A stretch of DNA of 64,000 bases from VSJD01 sp041653875 (GCA_041653875.1 JBAZEM010000011.1:12580-76579); one strand, 5' to 3'; shown: positions 39,979 through 48,930, numbered from the stretch's first letter. Numbers and translations are program-made. The notes: a model not told the origin generated them from the sequence alone.

Positions 39979-41772
39979 TCAATTTCCTCGGCGCCGTTTA
40001 AGCCAGCCTTGTTCGCAATACCAGCGGGCGGTCTGAATCAGGCCGGCTTCGTTGGAATAGCGCGTCTGGTACCCCAGTTTTTCCCGCAGTTTGCGCGTGT
40101 TGAACGACCGGTCCTTGGTGAAGAACGCCAGCCGTCGCCGGTGGATGGGCGGCTCGACGCCCAACTTGCGGCAGACCCATTCGCAGACATCGGCGGCCAG
40201 AAAGAACGGAAACGCCGGCAGGCGCACGAGGCGGAAGCGGCTGCCCAGCTCATCCGCCACGATCCGCGCCATCCGGTCGAGCGTCACGCAGTCCGGGTTG
40301 CCGCAAATGAAAATTTCGTCCCGCGCGGCCGGATGCGTCGCCGCCAGGATCATGATGTCGGTGAGATCGTCCACGTGAATCAAATGATACAGACACTGGC
40401 CGCGTCCTAACAGGAACAGGATCGGGCGCGCGGCCATCCGGAAAAATTTCAAAAGGCGCTTGTCGCCCGGCCCATAAATGGCCGCCGGCCGGATCACGGT
40501 GTAGGGCAACGATTTCTTCTGGGCAAAATCCCTCAGCCACAGTTCGGCCTCCGCCTTGGTCTGCTGGTAAATATCGCCCGGATGCATGGAATAGAGTTCG
40601 TCGGCCGGCGGGTTGGCGATATGGCCGTGGACCCCCACGGTGGAGACGTGCACGAAACGTTTGAACGCGGGATTCTTCAGGGCCGCGCGGGCCAGGAGCT
40701 GGGTGCTGAGCACATGCACCTGGCGGTACATGGCGTCGTTGTGCCTGGCCTCCCGGTAGGCCGCCGCCACGTGAAAAATATAGTCAACACCCTGGGCGGC
40801 CTCGGCCACCACGGCTTCGTCGAACACATTGCCCCGATGCCAAACGATAGGCAGATCGTGGAGCGCCTCCAAGTTCGAGGAGGCCCGCGCAATGGCATGC
40901 ACCTCCAGGCCGGAGTTCACCAGCTTGCGGGCCAGGATGGCGCCGGTGAACCCGGTCGCGCCGGTGACCAGCACGCGGGTGGCGGCGGGGATTTCGCAGG
41001 TCAGCCGGCCAAGCTCCCTGGCCGCGTCGGGCTCCCGCCGCCTCATTTCCAGGACGACCGGCGAACCCCACCGCCGGACCAGGCCGATCTGGCGCAACAG
41101 GCCTTCCAGCGCGGCGGAAAGCGGCCGGCATTTCAGACGGCGATGCAGGACCATGGGCAAAAAGAACTGGCCGCTCCGCCGGCCGGGAACGAAGCTATGG
41201 CGGGCGAACGCCCCGGCGATTTCATCGTGCCGAAACAGGCGGAACGCGCGCGTATTGCCCTCCAGTTTTTTCTTGGCGCCGAACAAACGCGGGGCCGCGC
41301 GGTTCAGGCTCTGGCTGGTGGGATAATCCACAATCACGGCGCGCGCGGCCACGCGGCAGAGTTCGCCGATGAGTTCCTCCCAGCGCGCACAGTGGGTCAC
41401 CAGCCGAAAACACAGGACGGTGTCGAAAGACCGGTCGGCAAAAGGGAGTTTCAATATGTCCGCCGCCTGGAACCGGCATTGCCGCGCGTCCACGAAGGCG
41501 GCAATGCGCCGGCGACAGACTTCCGCGCTGCCGACGACCGTCACCGGATAATGTTCCCGGCAGAGCGGACCGGCCAACTGGCCATGGCCGCCGCCGACAT
41601 CGAGGACGGCGACACCGGGATGCTCCTTGAGCAGATCGAGGACGGCGATTTCCTGGATCTTCAGCATCCAAGCGCCGACCGCGCCGGCAAACCGCCCCGC
41701 ATAATCGTCGGACGCGGTTTCGATGTCGGCTGTTTCGGGAAACGCATCCTGATTGTTATGGGTTTTAAGCAT
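39979..41772 (-). CDS. SAM methyltransferase fused to NAD-dependent epimerase/dehydratase
   Basis: 597 aa in two enzymes. Residues about 40-240 are a class I methyltransferase with motif I VAVLDVGGGHGQL and LPFADRSFDTVLCF. Residues about 260-597 are an extended SDR with VLVTGATGFTGAILARKL (glycine-rich NAD loop), VSTVGVHG and the catalytic YQQTKAEAELW (Y-x3-K). The product is probably a sugar- or lipid-modifying enzyme for surface glycans. Three nt separate it from the GDSL lipoprotein gene upstream. A fused methyltransferase-SDR of this order is unusual. Confidence 0.87.
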   Translation of the reverse strand: MLKTHNNQDAFPETADIETASDDYAGRFAGAVGAWMLKIQEIAVLDLLKEHPGVAVLDVGGGHGQLAGPLCREHYPVTVVGSAEVCRRRIAAFVDARQCRFQAADILKLPFADRSFDTVLCFRLVTHCARWEELIGELCRVAARAVIVDYPTSQSLNRAAPRLFGAKKKLEGNTRAFRLFRHDEIAGAFARHSFVPGRRSGQFFLPMVLHRRLKCRPLSAALEGLLRQIGLVRRWGSPVVLEMRRREPDAARELGRLTCEIPAATRVLVTGATGFTGAILARKLVNSGLEVHAIARASSNLEALHDLPIVWHRGNVFDEAVVAEAAQGVDYIFHVAAAYREARHNDAMYRQVHVLSTQLLARAALKNPAFKRFVHVSTVGVHGHIANPPADELYSMHPGDIYQQTKAEAELWLRDFAQKKSLPYTVIRPAAIYGPGDKRLLKFFRMAARPILFLLGRGQCLYHLIHVDDLTDIMILAATHPAARDEIFICGNPDCVTLDRMARIVADELGSRFRLVRLPAFPFFLAADVCEWVCRKLGVEPPIHRRRLAFFTKDRSFNTRKLREKLGYQTRYSNEAGLIQTARWYCEQGWLKRRRGN

Positions 41773-41775
41773 GCC

Positions 41776-42435
41776 CTACTTCACCACGTCGTAGAACGTG
41801 ACGGCCATCAGGGCCTGCCCGGTCGCATTGGGATGGAGCCCATCGGCCTGAATATAGATCGGATTGTCGCCGAAAGCGCCGTTAAGGTCAACCAGGGGGA
41901 CATTGAGTTCCGCGCACAGCTGGAAGATCATACCGTTCAGTCGATTGACCCCGCTGCTAAAACTGACATGTTCGCCAAAGACCGGGGTCAATGTGGCAAC
42001 CACGGGGATCGTCTTGTTGTCCTTGCAGGCCTGGATCATGATCCGCAGATTGACCGCCGCCACTTCGGCCCCGTAGCCCATGATAATATCGTTGACCCCG
42101 AACAGAATCAGCACAAACCCCGGCTTGTAATCGTCCAGGATCGGATAAAGCACATCCAGCCCCTCGCCGGAGGAATAACCGGGAAACCCCTTGTTGACCA
42201 CGGTCTTATTCAGCATGCCGGCCAGCTTGTAGCTGTAAGCGTCGCTGGGATCGGCCAGACCGGAACCGGCGGTGATACTGTCGCCAAAGGCTATATACAG
42301 GTTCGGGTTATTCGGGCCGAAATCATGGCCGTCACCCAGATGGCTGTCGCCACCGCCTTCGCAACCCGTCAATGCCAAAATGCCGCCCAACAAACCGCCG
42401 CAAATTAACCGTCCGATCCATTTGATGTGCCGCAT
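41776..42435 (-). CDS. SGNH/GDSL-type esterase lipoprotein
   Basis: 219 aa. A lipoprotein signal (GGILALTGC, Cys near 24) anchors it. Block I FGDSITAG carries the nucleophilic Ser, LFGVNDI is block III, and DGLHPNATG holds the catalytic Asp/His. It probably removes acetyl or acyl groups from carbohydrates at the cell surface. ATG 42435 has AAAGGGAAA upstream; the nine-residue longer start is not needed. Confidence 0.9.
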   Translation of the reverse strand: MRHIKWIGRLICGGLLGGILALTGCEGGGDSHLGDGHDFGPNNPNLYIAFGDSITAGSGLADPSDAYSYKLAGMLNKTVVNKGFPGYSSGEGLDVLYPILDDYKPGFVLILFGVNDIIMGYGAEVAAVNLRIMIQACKDNKTIPVVATLTPVFGEHVSFSSGVNRLNGMIFQLCAELNVPLVDLNGAFGDNPIYIQADGLHPNATGQALMAVTFYDVVK

Positions 42436-42507
42436 AATATTTCCCTTTCGCTGATCGAGCACCTATCGCAGAGCGCGTAAAACCGCGCTCTACGGACTTC
42501 TGCAAGG

Positions 42508-42627
42508 TAGGGCGCAACAGCCTGTTGCGCCGTTCTCCCGTAACTACGGCCGGACTGGCAGTCCGGCCCTACCCAAGAGCAATTTCCTATTAGATCGAGT
42601 TAGGCCGCCAAAGGCGCCTAACCGCCA
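42508..42627. repeat. Tandem short palindromes
   Basis: TAGGGCGCAACAG-CC-TGTTGCGCC, GGCCGGACTGGCAGTCCGGCC and TTAGGCCGCCAAAGGCGCCTAA follow one another between divergent genes. They look like interspersed palindromic repeats of the genome; no gene fits here. Confidence 0.6.
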
Positions 42628-42641
42628 AACTCATGCCGCCA

Positions 42642-42669
42642 TTGACATACTTATATTCGGCACTATACT
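42642..42669 (+). promoter_or_regulatory. Strong promoter of the nucleoside operon, probably leaderless
   Basis: A perfect TTGACA (42642-42647), 16-nt spacer and TATACT (42664-42669) lie only 9 nt before ATG 42679, so the transcript should begin at about the start codon. Confidence 0.65.
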
Positions 42670-42678
42670 GTTTTAATC

Positions 42679-43995
42679 ATGGTGCCGCAATGGATAATTG
42701 AAAAAAAACGCGATGGCCGCGCCCTGGCGGACGATGAAATCGGCTTCTTTATCCAAGGTTACGCCGGCGGCGCCATTCCCGATTACCAGATGGCCGCCCT
42801 GGCCATGGCCATCACGCTCAAGGGCATGTCCCCGGACGAAACCGCGGCCCTGACCCGGAGCATGCTGGCCTCCGGCGTCACGCTGGACACTTCCACGTTG
42901 CGCAGTCCCAGGATCGACAAGCATTCCACGGGCGGCATCGGCGACAAGGTTTCGCTGGTCCTGGCGCCGTTGGCTGCCTCTTGCGGCATCGCCGTGCCCA
43001 TGATCGCCGGGCGCGGCCTGGGTCTGACCGGCGGGACCATCGACAAACTGGAATCCATTCCCGGCTATCGCACCCAACTCGATGAGGCCGCCTTTCTGCA
43101 TGTGCTGAATACCTGCGGCTGTTCCATTATCCGCGCCATGAATACCCTCGTCCCCGCCGACAACAAACTCTACGCGCTCCGCGACGTGACCGGCACGGTG
43201 CCCTCGATCCCCCTGATCGTTTCCAGCATCTTGAGCAAGAAACTGGCGGCCCGGCCGGAGGGACTGGCGCTGGACGTGAAATGGGGGCGCGGCGCTTTTA
43301 TGACGACGCGCGCGGATGCCGAGGCCTTGGCGCGCGCGCTGGTCAAAACAGGGCGACGCCTGGGCCTGCGCAGTGCGGCACTGCTCACGGATATGAACCA
43401 GCCCCTGGGCCGCGCGGTCGGCAACGCCCTGGAAGTGGCGGAAAGCGTGGACGTCCTGCGGGGCAACGGGCCGGCCGATGTCGTGGCGCTCACCCTTGAA
43501 CTTGGCGCGCGCATGCTCATGCTGGGCCGCGTCGCCGCCGATCGCAACCAGGCGCTGGGACTGCTCCACGCCAAGTTGCAGTCCGGCGAGGCATTCGAAC
43601 GCTTGAAAACCATGGTGGGCCTGCATGGCGGCGAAGCGCGCGCGCTGGACGATCCGGCGCGGTTGCCCTCGGCCGCCATCCGCGAGCCCTTGCCGGCCCG
43701 CCGCGCCGGTTTCATTCAAGCCGTGGATGCCGAAGCCATCGGCCGCGCGGCCCTGCTCCTGGGCGCCGGGCGCGAACGGGTGACGGACAAAGTCGATCCG
43801 GCCGCCGGGATTGCCGCGCTGAAAAAAATCGGCGAAGCGGTCGCCGCCGGCGAGACACTTGCAATCCTGCACACAAACCGCCGGGACCGCCTGGAGCAAG
43901 CGCGCGCACTCGCCGCGGATGCCTTCCGGATAACCGCGGAGCGCGTTGCGCCGCCCCCGCTCATTACGCTTGAAATCCAGGAGACCACACTATGA
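42679..43995 (+). CDS. deoA: Pyrimidine-nucleoside (thymidine) phosphorylase
   Basis: A 438-aa enzyme that splits thymidine, and possibly uridine, with phosphate. It has IIEKKRDGRALADDEI at the N-terminus, the family signature GRGLGLTGGTIDKLESIPGY (about 112-131), the phosphate loop KHSTGGIGDKVSL, and DVKWGRGAFM. Full length. The N-terminus fits ATG 42679 even though no ribosome site is present. It overlaps the next gene by 4 nt and starts a nucleoside salvage operon. Confidence 0.94.
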   Translation: MVPQWIIEKKRDGRALADDEIGFFIQGYAGGAIPDYQMAALAMAITLKGMSPDETAALTRSMLASGVTLDTSTLRSPRIDKHSTGGIGDKVSLVLAPLAASCGIAVPMIAGRGLGLTGGTIDKLESIPGYRTQLDEAAFLHVLNTCGCSIIRAMNTLVPADNKLYALRDVTGTVPSIPLIVSSILSKKLAARPEGLALDVKWGRGAFMTTRADAEALARALVKTGRRLGLRSAALLTDMNQPLGRAVGNALEVAESVDVLRGNGPADVVALTLELGARMLMLGRVAADRNQALGLLHAKLQSGEAFERLKTMVGLHGGEARALDDPARLPSAAIREPLPARRAGFIQAVDAEAIGRAALLLGAGRERVTDKVDPAAGIAALKKIGEAVAAGETLAILHTNRRDRLEQARALAADAFRITAERVAPPPLITLEIQETTL

Positions 43996-44822
43996 ACCTT
44001 TCCATACTGGCACAAGGCGCGCAAGCCGTTCGGAGCGCATTTCCCACAGCCAAACCCGCGGCGGGGCTTATCCTGGGCTCCGGCTGGCGCGCGGCCGCAA
44101 CAGTCTTCGAAATTCAAGGCCGCCTGGACTATAGCGCCATTCCCGGATTGGGTCGTCCTACCGTGGCGGGCCACGACGGCGCCCTGCTCTGGGGAACATG
44201 TTCCGGCCTGGAAACGTTCGTTTTCCTGGGACGGCGGCACTGGTACGAAGGCGCCGGGTGGGAGAGCGTTGCTTTTCCAATTTACCTGCTTAAGGCGTTT
44301 GGCGCTTCGCTTGTGACGCTGACCAACGCCGCCGGCGGTATCCGGGCCGACCTGGCCCCGGGCGCCTTGATGGCTGTTGACGACCACATCAACGCCATGG
44401 GCGCGCATCCGCTGATCGGGCCGCACGATCCTTGCTGGGGCGCGCGGTTCCCGGACCAGACCAAGGTTTATGATGGCGATCTTCGCCGGAGGATAGCGCG
44501 CGCGGCGGAACGCATTGGCCAGTCCCTGGCCCATGGGGTATATCTCGCAACCTCGGGTCCGACTTACGAGACACCGGCGGAAATCCGCGCGTTCCGCGCC
44601 TGGGGCGCGGATGCCGTCGGCATGTCCACCGTGCCGGAAGCCCTGCTGGCCCATGCCGCCGGCCTGCGCGTGGGCGCCATTTCCTTCATCGCCAACCGGG
44701 CGGCCGGCCTTGGCGACCGGCCGTTGGCGCACGCCGAAATCACCGCCGCCGCCTACAGCGCCGCGCCGGTCATGAGCCGGCTCTTGCAGGAGATTTGGAA
44801 GGAACTGGCTGAAACAGGCTGA
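43992..44822 (+). CDS. Purine nucleoside phosphorylase
   Basis: A 276-aa trimeric-class PNP. It has LILGSGW (phosphate loop), AGHDGALLWG, RRHWYEGAGW, VTLTNAAGGIRADLAPG, SGPTYETPAEIRAFRAWGADAVGMSTVPE and ISFIANRAAGL. It cleaves inosine or guanosine with phosphate. Coupled to deoA by ATGA overlap. The GHDG/RRHWYEG substitutions differ slightly from usual PNPs, so substrate preference is uncertain. Confidence 0.92.
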   Translation: MNLSILAQGAQAVRSAFPTAKPAAGLILGSGWRAAATVFEIQGRLDYSAIPGLGRPTVAGHDGALLWGTCSGLETFVFLGRRHWYEGAGWESVAFPIYLLKAFGASLVTLTNAAGGIRADLAPGALMAVDDHINAMGAHPLIGPHDPCWGARFPDQTKVYDGDLRRRIARAAERIGQSLAHGVYLATSGPTYETPAEIRAFRAWGADAVGMSTVPEALLAHAAGLRVGAISFIANRAAGLGDRPLAHAEITAAAYSAAPVMSRLLQEIWKELAETG

Positions 44823-44893
44823 AGGCTGTAGGCTAAGGGCTGTAGGCCTAAACAATTTTGCATTCTTAATTCTACATTTTTCATTTTCTTGAC

Positions 44894-45340
44894 ATGACTA
44901 CAATTCAACAAAAGAATCTGATTAAACAGGCCGTCGCGGCCATGCGGCGGGCTTATGCGCCCTACTCCCGGTTCCGAGTCGGCGCGGCCCTGCTGACCCG
45001 GGAAGGGCGCATTTTTCAAGGCTGCAACGTTGAAAACGCCTCGTATGGCCTGACGCTGTGCGCGGAACGCACGGCCTTGGGCGCCGCCGTTGCGGCGGGG
45101 CATCGCCGCTTCACGGCGATAGCTGTCGCCGCCAGTGAAGCACCCCGCGGCAAGCCGCAGGGGTTCTTGGCGAAGAAGGGCGGGAAAACCGCACTAATAC
45201 CTTGCGGGGCCTGCCTGCAGGCGTTGGCCGAATTCTGCCGGCCGGACTTTGTCATTATCGCGGTTGACGCGCAAAATCCGGCGGCCATGGCGGTTTATTC
45301 ACTAAAGGATCTATTGCCACGGGCATTCCGGCTGGAATAA
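44894..45340 (+). CDS. cdd: Cytidine deaminase with an inserted palindromic segment
   Basis: A 148-aa zinc deaminase converting cytidine to uridine. It has NVENASYGLTLCAERTALG with the catalytic CAE, and PCGACLQALAEF for the other two zinc Cys. Between these lies EAPRGKPQGFLAKKGGKTAL, about 15-20 residues longer than usual, encoded by a GC-rich palindrome (CCCCGCGGC-AA-GCCGCAGGGG near 45141). The insertion keeps the frame and leaves the metal ligands intact. Third gene of the nucleoside salvage group. Confidence 0.92.
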   Translation: MTTIQQKNLIKQAVAAMRRAYAPYSRFRVGAALLTREGRIFQGCNVENASYGLTLCAERTALGAAVAAGHRRFTAIAVAASEAPRGKPQGFLAKKGGKTALIPCGACLQALAEFCRPDFVIIAVDAQNPAAMAVYSLKDLLPRAFRLE

Positions 45341-45377
45341 CAGTTTTTTGTAACTCCCAAAGTATCCAGAAGTCAGA

Positions 45378-46808
45378 ATGATTTCCATTCCCATCAATCC
45401 ATTGAGCGACGGCGCCCGCGCCGTGGTCCGGCGTTTGACGAAAGCGGGCTTTACCGCTCTTTGGGCGGGCGGCTGTGTGCGCGACCTCATGATGGGCCGC
45501 GCGCCGAAGGATTTCGACATCGCCACCTCGGCCGTGCCCGACCAGGTGGAGCGCCTGTTCCCCGGAGCGGTGACGGTGGGCAAGTCGTTCGGCGTGGTGC
45601 GGGTCAGGATCGGCAGCCTCGAATACGAGGTTGCCACCTTCCGCAAAGACCAGGCTTACCGCGATGGACGCCATCCCGAAGGCGTGGTGTTCACCGACGA
45701 GCAGACGGACGCCCTGCGCCGCGACTTCACGGTGAACGCGCTGTTTCTCGAGCCCTTGAACGGCGCGGTGCGCGACTATGCCGGCGGCCAGGCCGACCTG
45801 GCCGCGCGCCTGATCCGGGCCGTGGGCCGTCCGGACGACCGGTTTGCGGAAGACCATCTGCGCATGCTGCGCGCCGTACGGTTTGCGAGCACACTCGATT
45901 TCAAACTGGATCCCGCCACGGCCGATGCCATTCGCCGGCACGCCGCGCAGATCGAGAAAGTCAGCGCCGAGCGAATCCAGCAGGAGTTGACGCGCATCCT
46001 GCTGGAGGCGCCACAGCCCGGCGCGGCGCTCGAACTCCTCCAGGCCACCGGCCTGCTCCCGGTCATCCTGCCGGAGGTCTCCGCATTGCGAGGCCAGGCC
46101 CAGCCCCCTCAGTTTCACCCCGAGGGCGACGTCTGGACACATACGATCATGATGTTGAACGCCATGCGACCTTGGCCGGGCGCTCTTGCCGATCCGAATA
46201 GTCCCGAGGGCAGGCAAACAGGTTTGAGGCTGGCTTATGCTGTTTTGCTTCACGACGTAGGCAAGCCCGGGACGGCCAAGTTCGTGGAGGACCGCATCCG
46301 GTTCGACTGTCATGCCGGCGTGGGTGCGTCCCTGGCGGAGGGCATTCTGAAGCGCCTGCGCCTGCCGAACGACGACATCGAGGCCATCGCGTTCTGCATC
46401 GGCAACCACATGCGGTTCATGGATGTTCAGCGCATGCGCAAGGCGACGCTCCGCCGGCTGGTGGGGGCGCCGACATTTGCCGTCGAACTGGAACTGCACC
46501 GCTTGGATTGCGCGGCCAGCCACGGGGACCTCTCCAACCACGCATTCCTGGTCGCGTTCCAGGCCGCCAATAAAGCCGCGCCGGTCCTGCCCAAGCCGTG
46601 GGTCACGGGTCATGACATCATGGCCATGGGCATTCCCGCCGGGCCGGAAATTGGCCAATGGAAACAGCGGGTTTACGACGTGCAATTGGAAGGTTTGGCG
46701 GAAAACCGGGAGGCGGCGCTGGCCTGGCTCCAACGCGAACTGACCGCGGCCGGGCCGGTAGTCAGGGCCGCGGCAACCTCAGTTACGCGGGGCAAGACTC
46801 CGTGTTAG
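45378..46808 (+). CDS. cca: CCA tRNA nucleotidyltransferase / poly(A) polymerase family, with HD domain
   Basis: 476 aa. The nucleotidyltransferase core has LWAGGCVRDLMMGRAPKDFDIAT with the DxD metal pair, RRDFTVNAL and the RxxRF-type RMLRAVRFAS. A C-terminal HD region has LLHDVGKPG and ...GNHMRFMD. It adds or repairs the 3' CCA of tRNA. The usual family length is 400-480. A copy of the CAGAAGTCAGA repeat abuts the start codon, and no good ribosome site is visible. Confidence 0.9.
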   Translation: MISIPINPLSDGARAVVRRLTKAGFTALWAGGCVRDLMMGRAPKDFDIATSAVPDQVERLFPGAVTVGKSFGVVRVRIGSLEYEVATFRKDQAYRDGRHPEGVVFTDEQTDALRRDFTVNALFLEPLNGAVRDYAGGQADLAARLIRAVGRPDDRFAEDHLRMLRAVRFASTLDFKLDPATADAIRRHAAQIEKVSAERIQQELTRILLEAPQPGAALELLQATGLLPVILPEVSALRGQAQPPQFHPEGDVWTHTIMMLNAMRPWPGALADPNSPEGRQTGLRLAYAVLLHDVGKPGTAKFVEDRIRFDCHAGVGASLAEGILKRLRLPNDDIEAIAFCIGNHMRFMDVQRMRKATLRRLVGAPTFAVELELHRLDCAASHGDLSNHAFLVAFQAANKAAPVLPKPWVTGHDIMAMGIPAGPEIGQWKQRVYDVQLEGLAENREAALAWLQRELTAAGPVVRAAATSVTRGKTPC

Positions 46809-46811
46809 GTG

Positions 46812-46935
46812 TAATCGCCGTTCGCCAGGCTTCGCCGGACGTGTTCCGCCAATAGCGCTTCGCCCAGGCGAGACCGAACGGCATTCCGCGGTTAGCTCCA
46901 CCATAGGCGGGGGACGTCACCCCGCATCTACACTC
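46812..46935. repeat. Inverted, diverged copy of the repeat at 3553-3640
   Basis: The reverse complement reads TAGATGCGG...CCGCCTATGGTGGA...AACCGCGGAATGCCGTTC...TACACCTAACACG, closely matching the unit upstream of rrf2, with about 40 extra bases in the middle. GCCGTTCG/CGAACGGC arms give internal pairing. Confidence 0.6.
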
Positions 46936-47038
46936 CTTCGCAACCGAGGTGTTACATTTTTTTACTTGAACCGGATGCCGCAAAAGTCTTTAATTCGCTA
47001 CATAGAAATTTCCAAAGTTAGCCACAAGGGGGCATGTC

Positions 47039-47674
47039 ATGAAATCAGGAAGAAAGACCAACCTATTGATTCTGTCGATTTACCGCGAGCTGGCCGAAGA
47101 ATTTCTGAGCGCTTTCAACGCCGACCCAAAGACCGAGGCGGCCATCGGCGATTTCTTGGTGCATTCTGAAATCGTGGCGGGGGACCCGAGCCAGGACCCG
47201 ACCTTCGCGGAGCACCTTGCCAAAACCGATGCCATCGCCATCGTGGTCCGTTTCCTGGACGTGCTGTCCCTGGAAAAGATCAAGAACATTTACCGCTCCC
47301 TTCCGGACCCGCTCGGCATCCCCGTGGCCATTTTCATGTTGCGCGACAAGGGCGAAGTGGACTTCAAGATCAGCTGCCCCTCGTGCGGCCAGAAACTTTG
47401 GCTGAGGGACACGGACGTCGCCAAGCGCGGCCGCTGTCCGAATTGCACCAAGCCTTTTGTCATTCTTGCACAGGGCGATCACCTGAAATCCCAGTTGATC
47501 CTGCCGGACAAGGTTGAGACCTTCAAGGTCACGCGCACTAATCCGGAATCGTTCCAGGACGCCCTGATAAAGCTGTTCGGGGGCGTGCCGGCGGGCATTA
47601 AGCCGGTCGATCTAAGCGCCAACGAAGAAGCGTTGAAGAATGCGACCGTCCGCATCCAGATTCAGAACGCCTGA
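47039..47674 (+). CDS. Uncharacterised protein with central zinc ribbon
   Basis: 211 aa, not recognised as a whole. The N-terminal 110 residues are mixed alpha/beta (FLVHSEIVAGDPSQDPTFAE, VVRFLDVLSLEKIKNIY). A zinc-ribbon-like motif, ISCPSCGQKLWLRDTDVAKRGRCPNCTKPF (two CxxC pairs, about 117-145), follows, then a short beta-rich tail. No signal peptide. AAGGGGGC precedes the ATG. It may be a regulator or adaptor, but there is no evidence for a particular role. Confidence 0.7.
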   Translation: MKSGRKTNLLILSIYRELAEEFLSAFNADPKTEAAIGDFLVHSEIVAGDPSQDPTFAEHLAKTDAIAIVVRFLDVLSLEKIKNIYRSLPDPLGIPVAIFMLRDKGEVDFKISCPSCGQKLWLRDTDVAKRGRCPNCTKPFVILAQGDHLKSQLILPDKVETFKVTRTNPESFQDALIKLFGGVPAGIKPVDLSANEEALKNATVRIQIQNA

Positions 47675-47714
47675 CGGCGCGTTTTCCCAGCCCGCATGAC
47701 TGTGAGCGGACAAG

Positions 47715-47806
47715 TTAGGCCCCGCAGCGGGGCGGCTTTTTATAACGCCCGGTGAGGGCGCCGGGCCTGCAACATCTTTGTAGGCCGGGTCCCCTGACCC
47801 GGCGGG
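47715..47806. repeat. Terminator-like repeat followed by GCCCGGTGAGGGCGCC repeat
   Basis: TTAGGCCCCGC-A-GCGGGG...TTTTT (47715-47741) matches 19935-19963 and here could terminate the upstream gene. CGCCCGGTGAGGGCGCCGGG (from 47746) and TTGTAGGCCGGGT...CCCGGC (47779-47806) match the core of the element at 3431-3507. Confidence 0.7.
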
Positions 47807-47889
47807 ATTGTCCGTCGAAGGCAGATCCGCCTGGCGTAAAATTCCTGTACAGCGAGTCAGGCCTTCGGCTTTGGCATGAGGAGCGAACA

Positions 47890-48930
47890 ATGCATAAACA
47901 CGCATGGATGCAAATCGGAGGTTGGTGTCTGGCGGCGGTCCTGATGACGGGCTTGGCGGGTTGCCGCAAGCCGATCAGCGACGTGGCCGACCTGGTCGTG
48001 ACCCTTGGCCCCAACACCAAGATGCGTTTCATCTATATCCCGGCCTTGAAGGAATACGTCGCCAAATACGAGGTCAGCAACAAGGAATACCGCTGTTACA
48101 AGCCGGCGCATACCAGCGGCGCATATCAACAATTGACGCTTGACCTGGACGACCAGCCGGCCGTCAACGTGAGCTGGAACGAAGCCCGCCAATTCTGCGA
48201 GTGGCTCACCAAGACTTGCGGCGGCAGCGGCACCCAGCGGTATCGTTTCCGCCTGCCGAAAGAGCAGGAATGGGAAACTTTTGCCGCCTGCGGCCTGCAA
48301 ACGGAATATCCCTGGGGCGCCGATTGGCCGCCGCCCAAGAACTGGAATTATTACGGCCGGGAAAACCCGGAGCTTTCGCCGAAACTCGATACCAGCGATA
48401 AGTTCCAGGTATCCTGCCCGGCGCAGAAAAGCGGCGCAAATGCCTGGGGCCTGTGCGGGGTCGGCGGCAACGTCTGGGAGTGGTGTGAGGACACCGACGG
48501 TGAATCGCAAGCGCGGGTGTATAAAGGCGCCTCGTGGTCGGATTGCCACCAGCTTTTCCTGAAACTGACCCGCCGCAGCAGCAATGCGCCGGACTACAAG
48601 TATGTCAACCTGGGATTCCGCGTCGTGGCGGATGTCAGCAGCGTCAGCGCCGGGGAAAAGAAGAAACCGGAGGACGAACAGCATAAGAAGGCGGATGCGG
48701 TCAAGTCGGCCAAAGCCAAAGAGGAAGCCGCAACCTCGCGCCGAGTCGTGGAAAGCCAGGCGCAGGCGGAGCAGGAAAAGAAAACGGTGGATCAAACGCT
48801 CATCCAGGGCTTGATCGCGGACAAGAAATTCGACCTGGCGTCCGCCCAGATCGCCCAATACGAGAAGGATTACGGCAAGGACGCTTTTTCCGAAAAATGC
48901 GCCGCCACCCTGGATGCCGCCGAGCATTAA
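47890..48930 (+). CDS. SUMF1/FGE-type lipoprotein with charged C-terminal tail
   Basis: 346 aa. A lipoprotein signal (CLAAVLMTGLAGC) is followed by a formylglycine-generating-enzyme-like fold: YEVSNKEYRCY, VNVSWNEARQFCEWL, YRFRLPKEQEWETFAACG, GNVWEWCED, and GFRVV. The two Cys of catalytic FGEs are not obvious, so it is probably a structural or binding variant. After residue 255 a highly charged Lys/Glu/Ala tail (coiled-coil-like) runs to the end. ATG 47890 has GAGGAG upstream. Confidence 0.85.
   Translation: MHKHAWMQIGGWCLAAVLMTGLAGCRKPISDVADLVVTLGPNTKMRFIYIPALKEYVAKYEVSNKEYRCYKPAHTSGAYQQLTLDLDDQPAVNVSWNEARQFCEWLTKTCGGSGTQRYRFRLPKEQEWETFAACGLQTEYPWGADWPPPKNWNYYGRENPELSPKLDTSDKFQVSCPAQKSGANAWGLCGVGGNVWEWCEDTDGESQARVYKGASWSDCHQLFLKLTRRSSNAPDYKYVNLGFRVVADVSSVSAGEKKKPEDEQHKKADAVKSAKAKEEAATSRRVVESQAQAEQEKKTVDQTLIQGLIADKKFDLASAQIAQYEKDYGKDAFSEKCAATLDAAEH

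Noticed and set aside
40582..42408. Plus-strand open frame of 608 codons
   Set aside because: Runs antisense across two real genes, the fusion enzyme and the GDSL lipoprotein.
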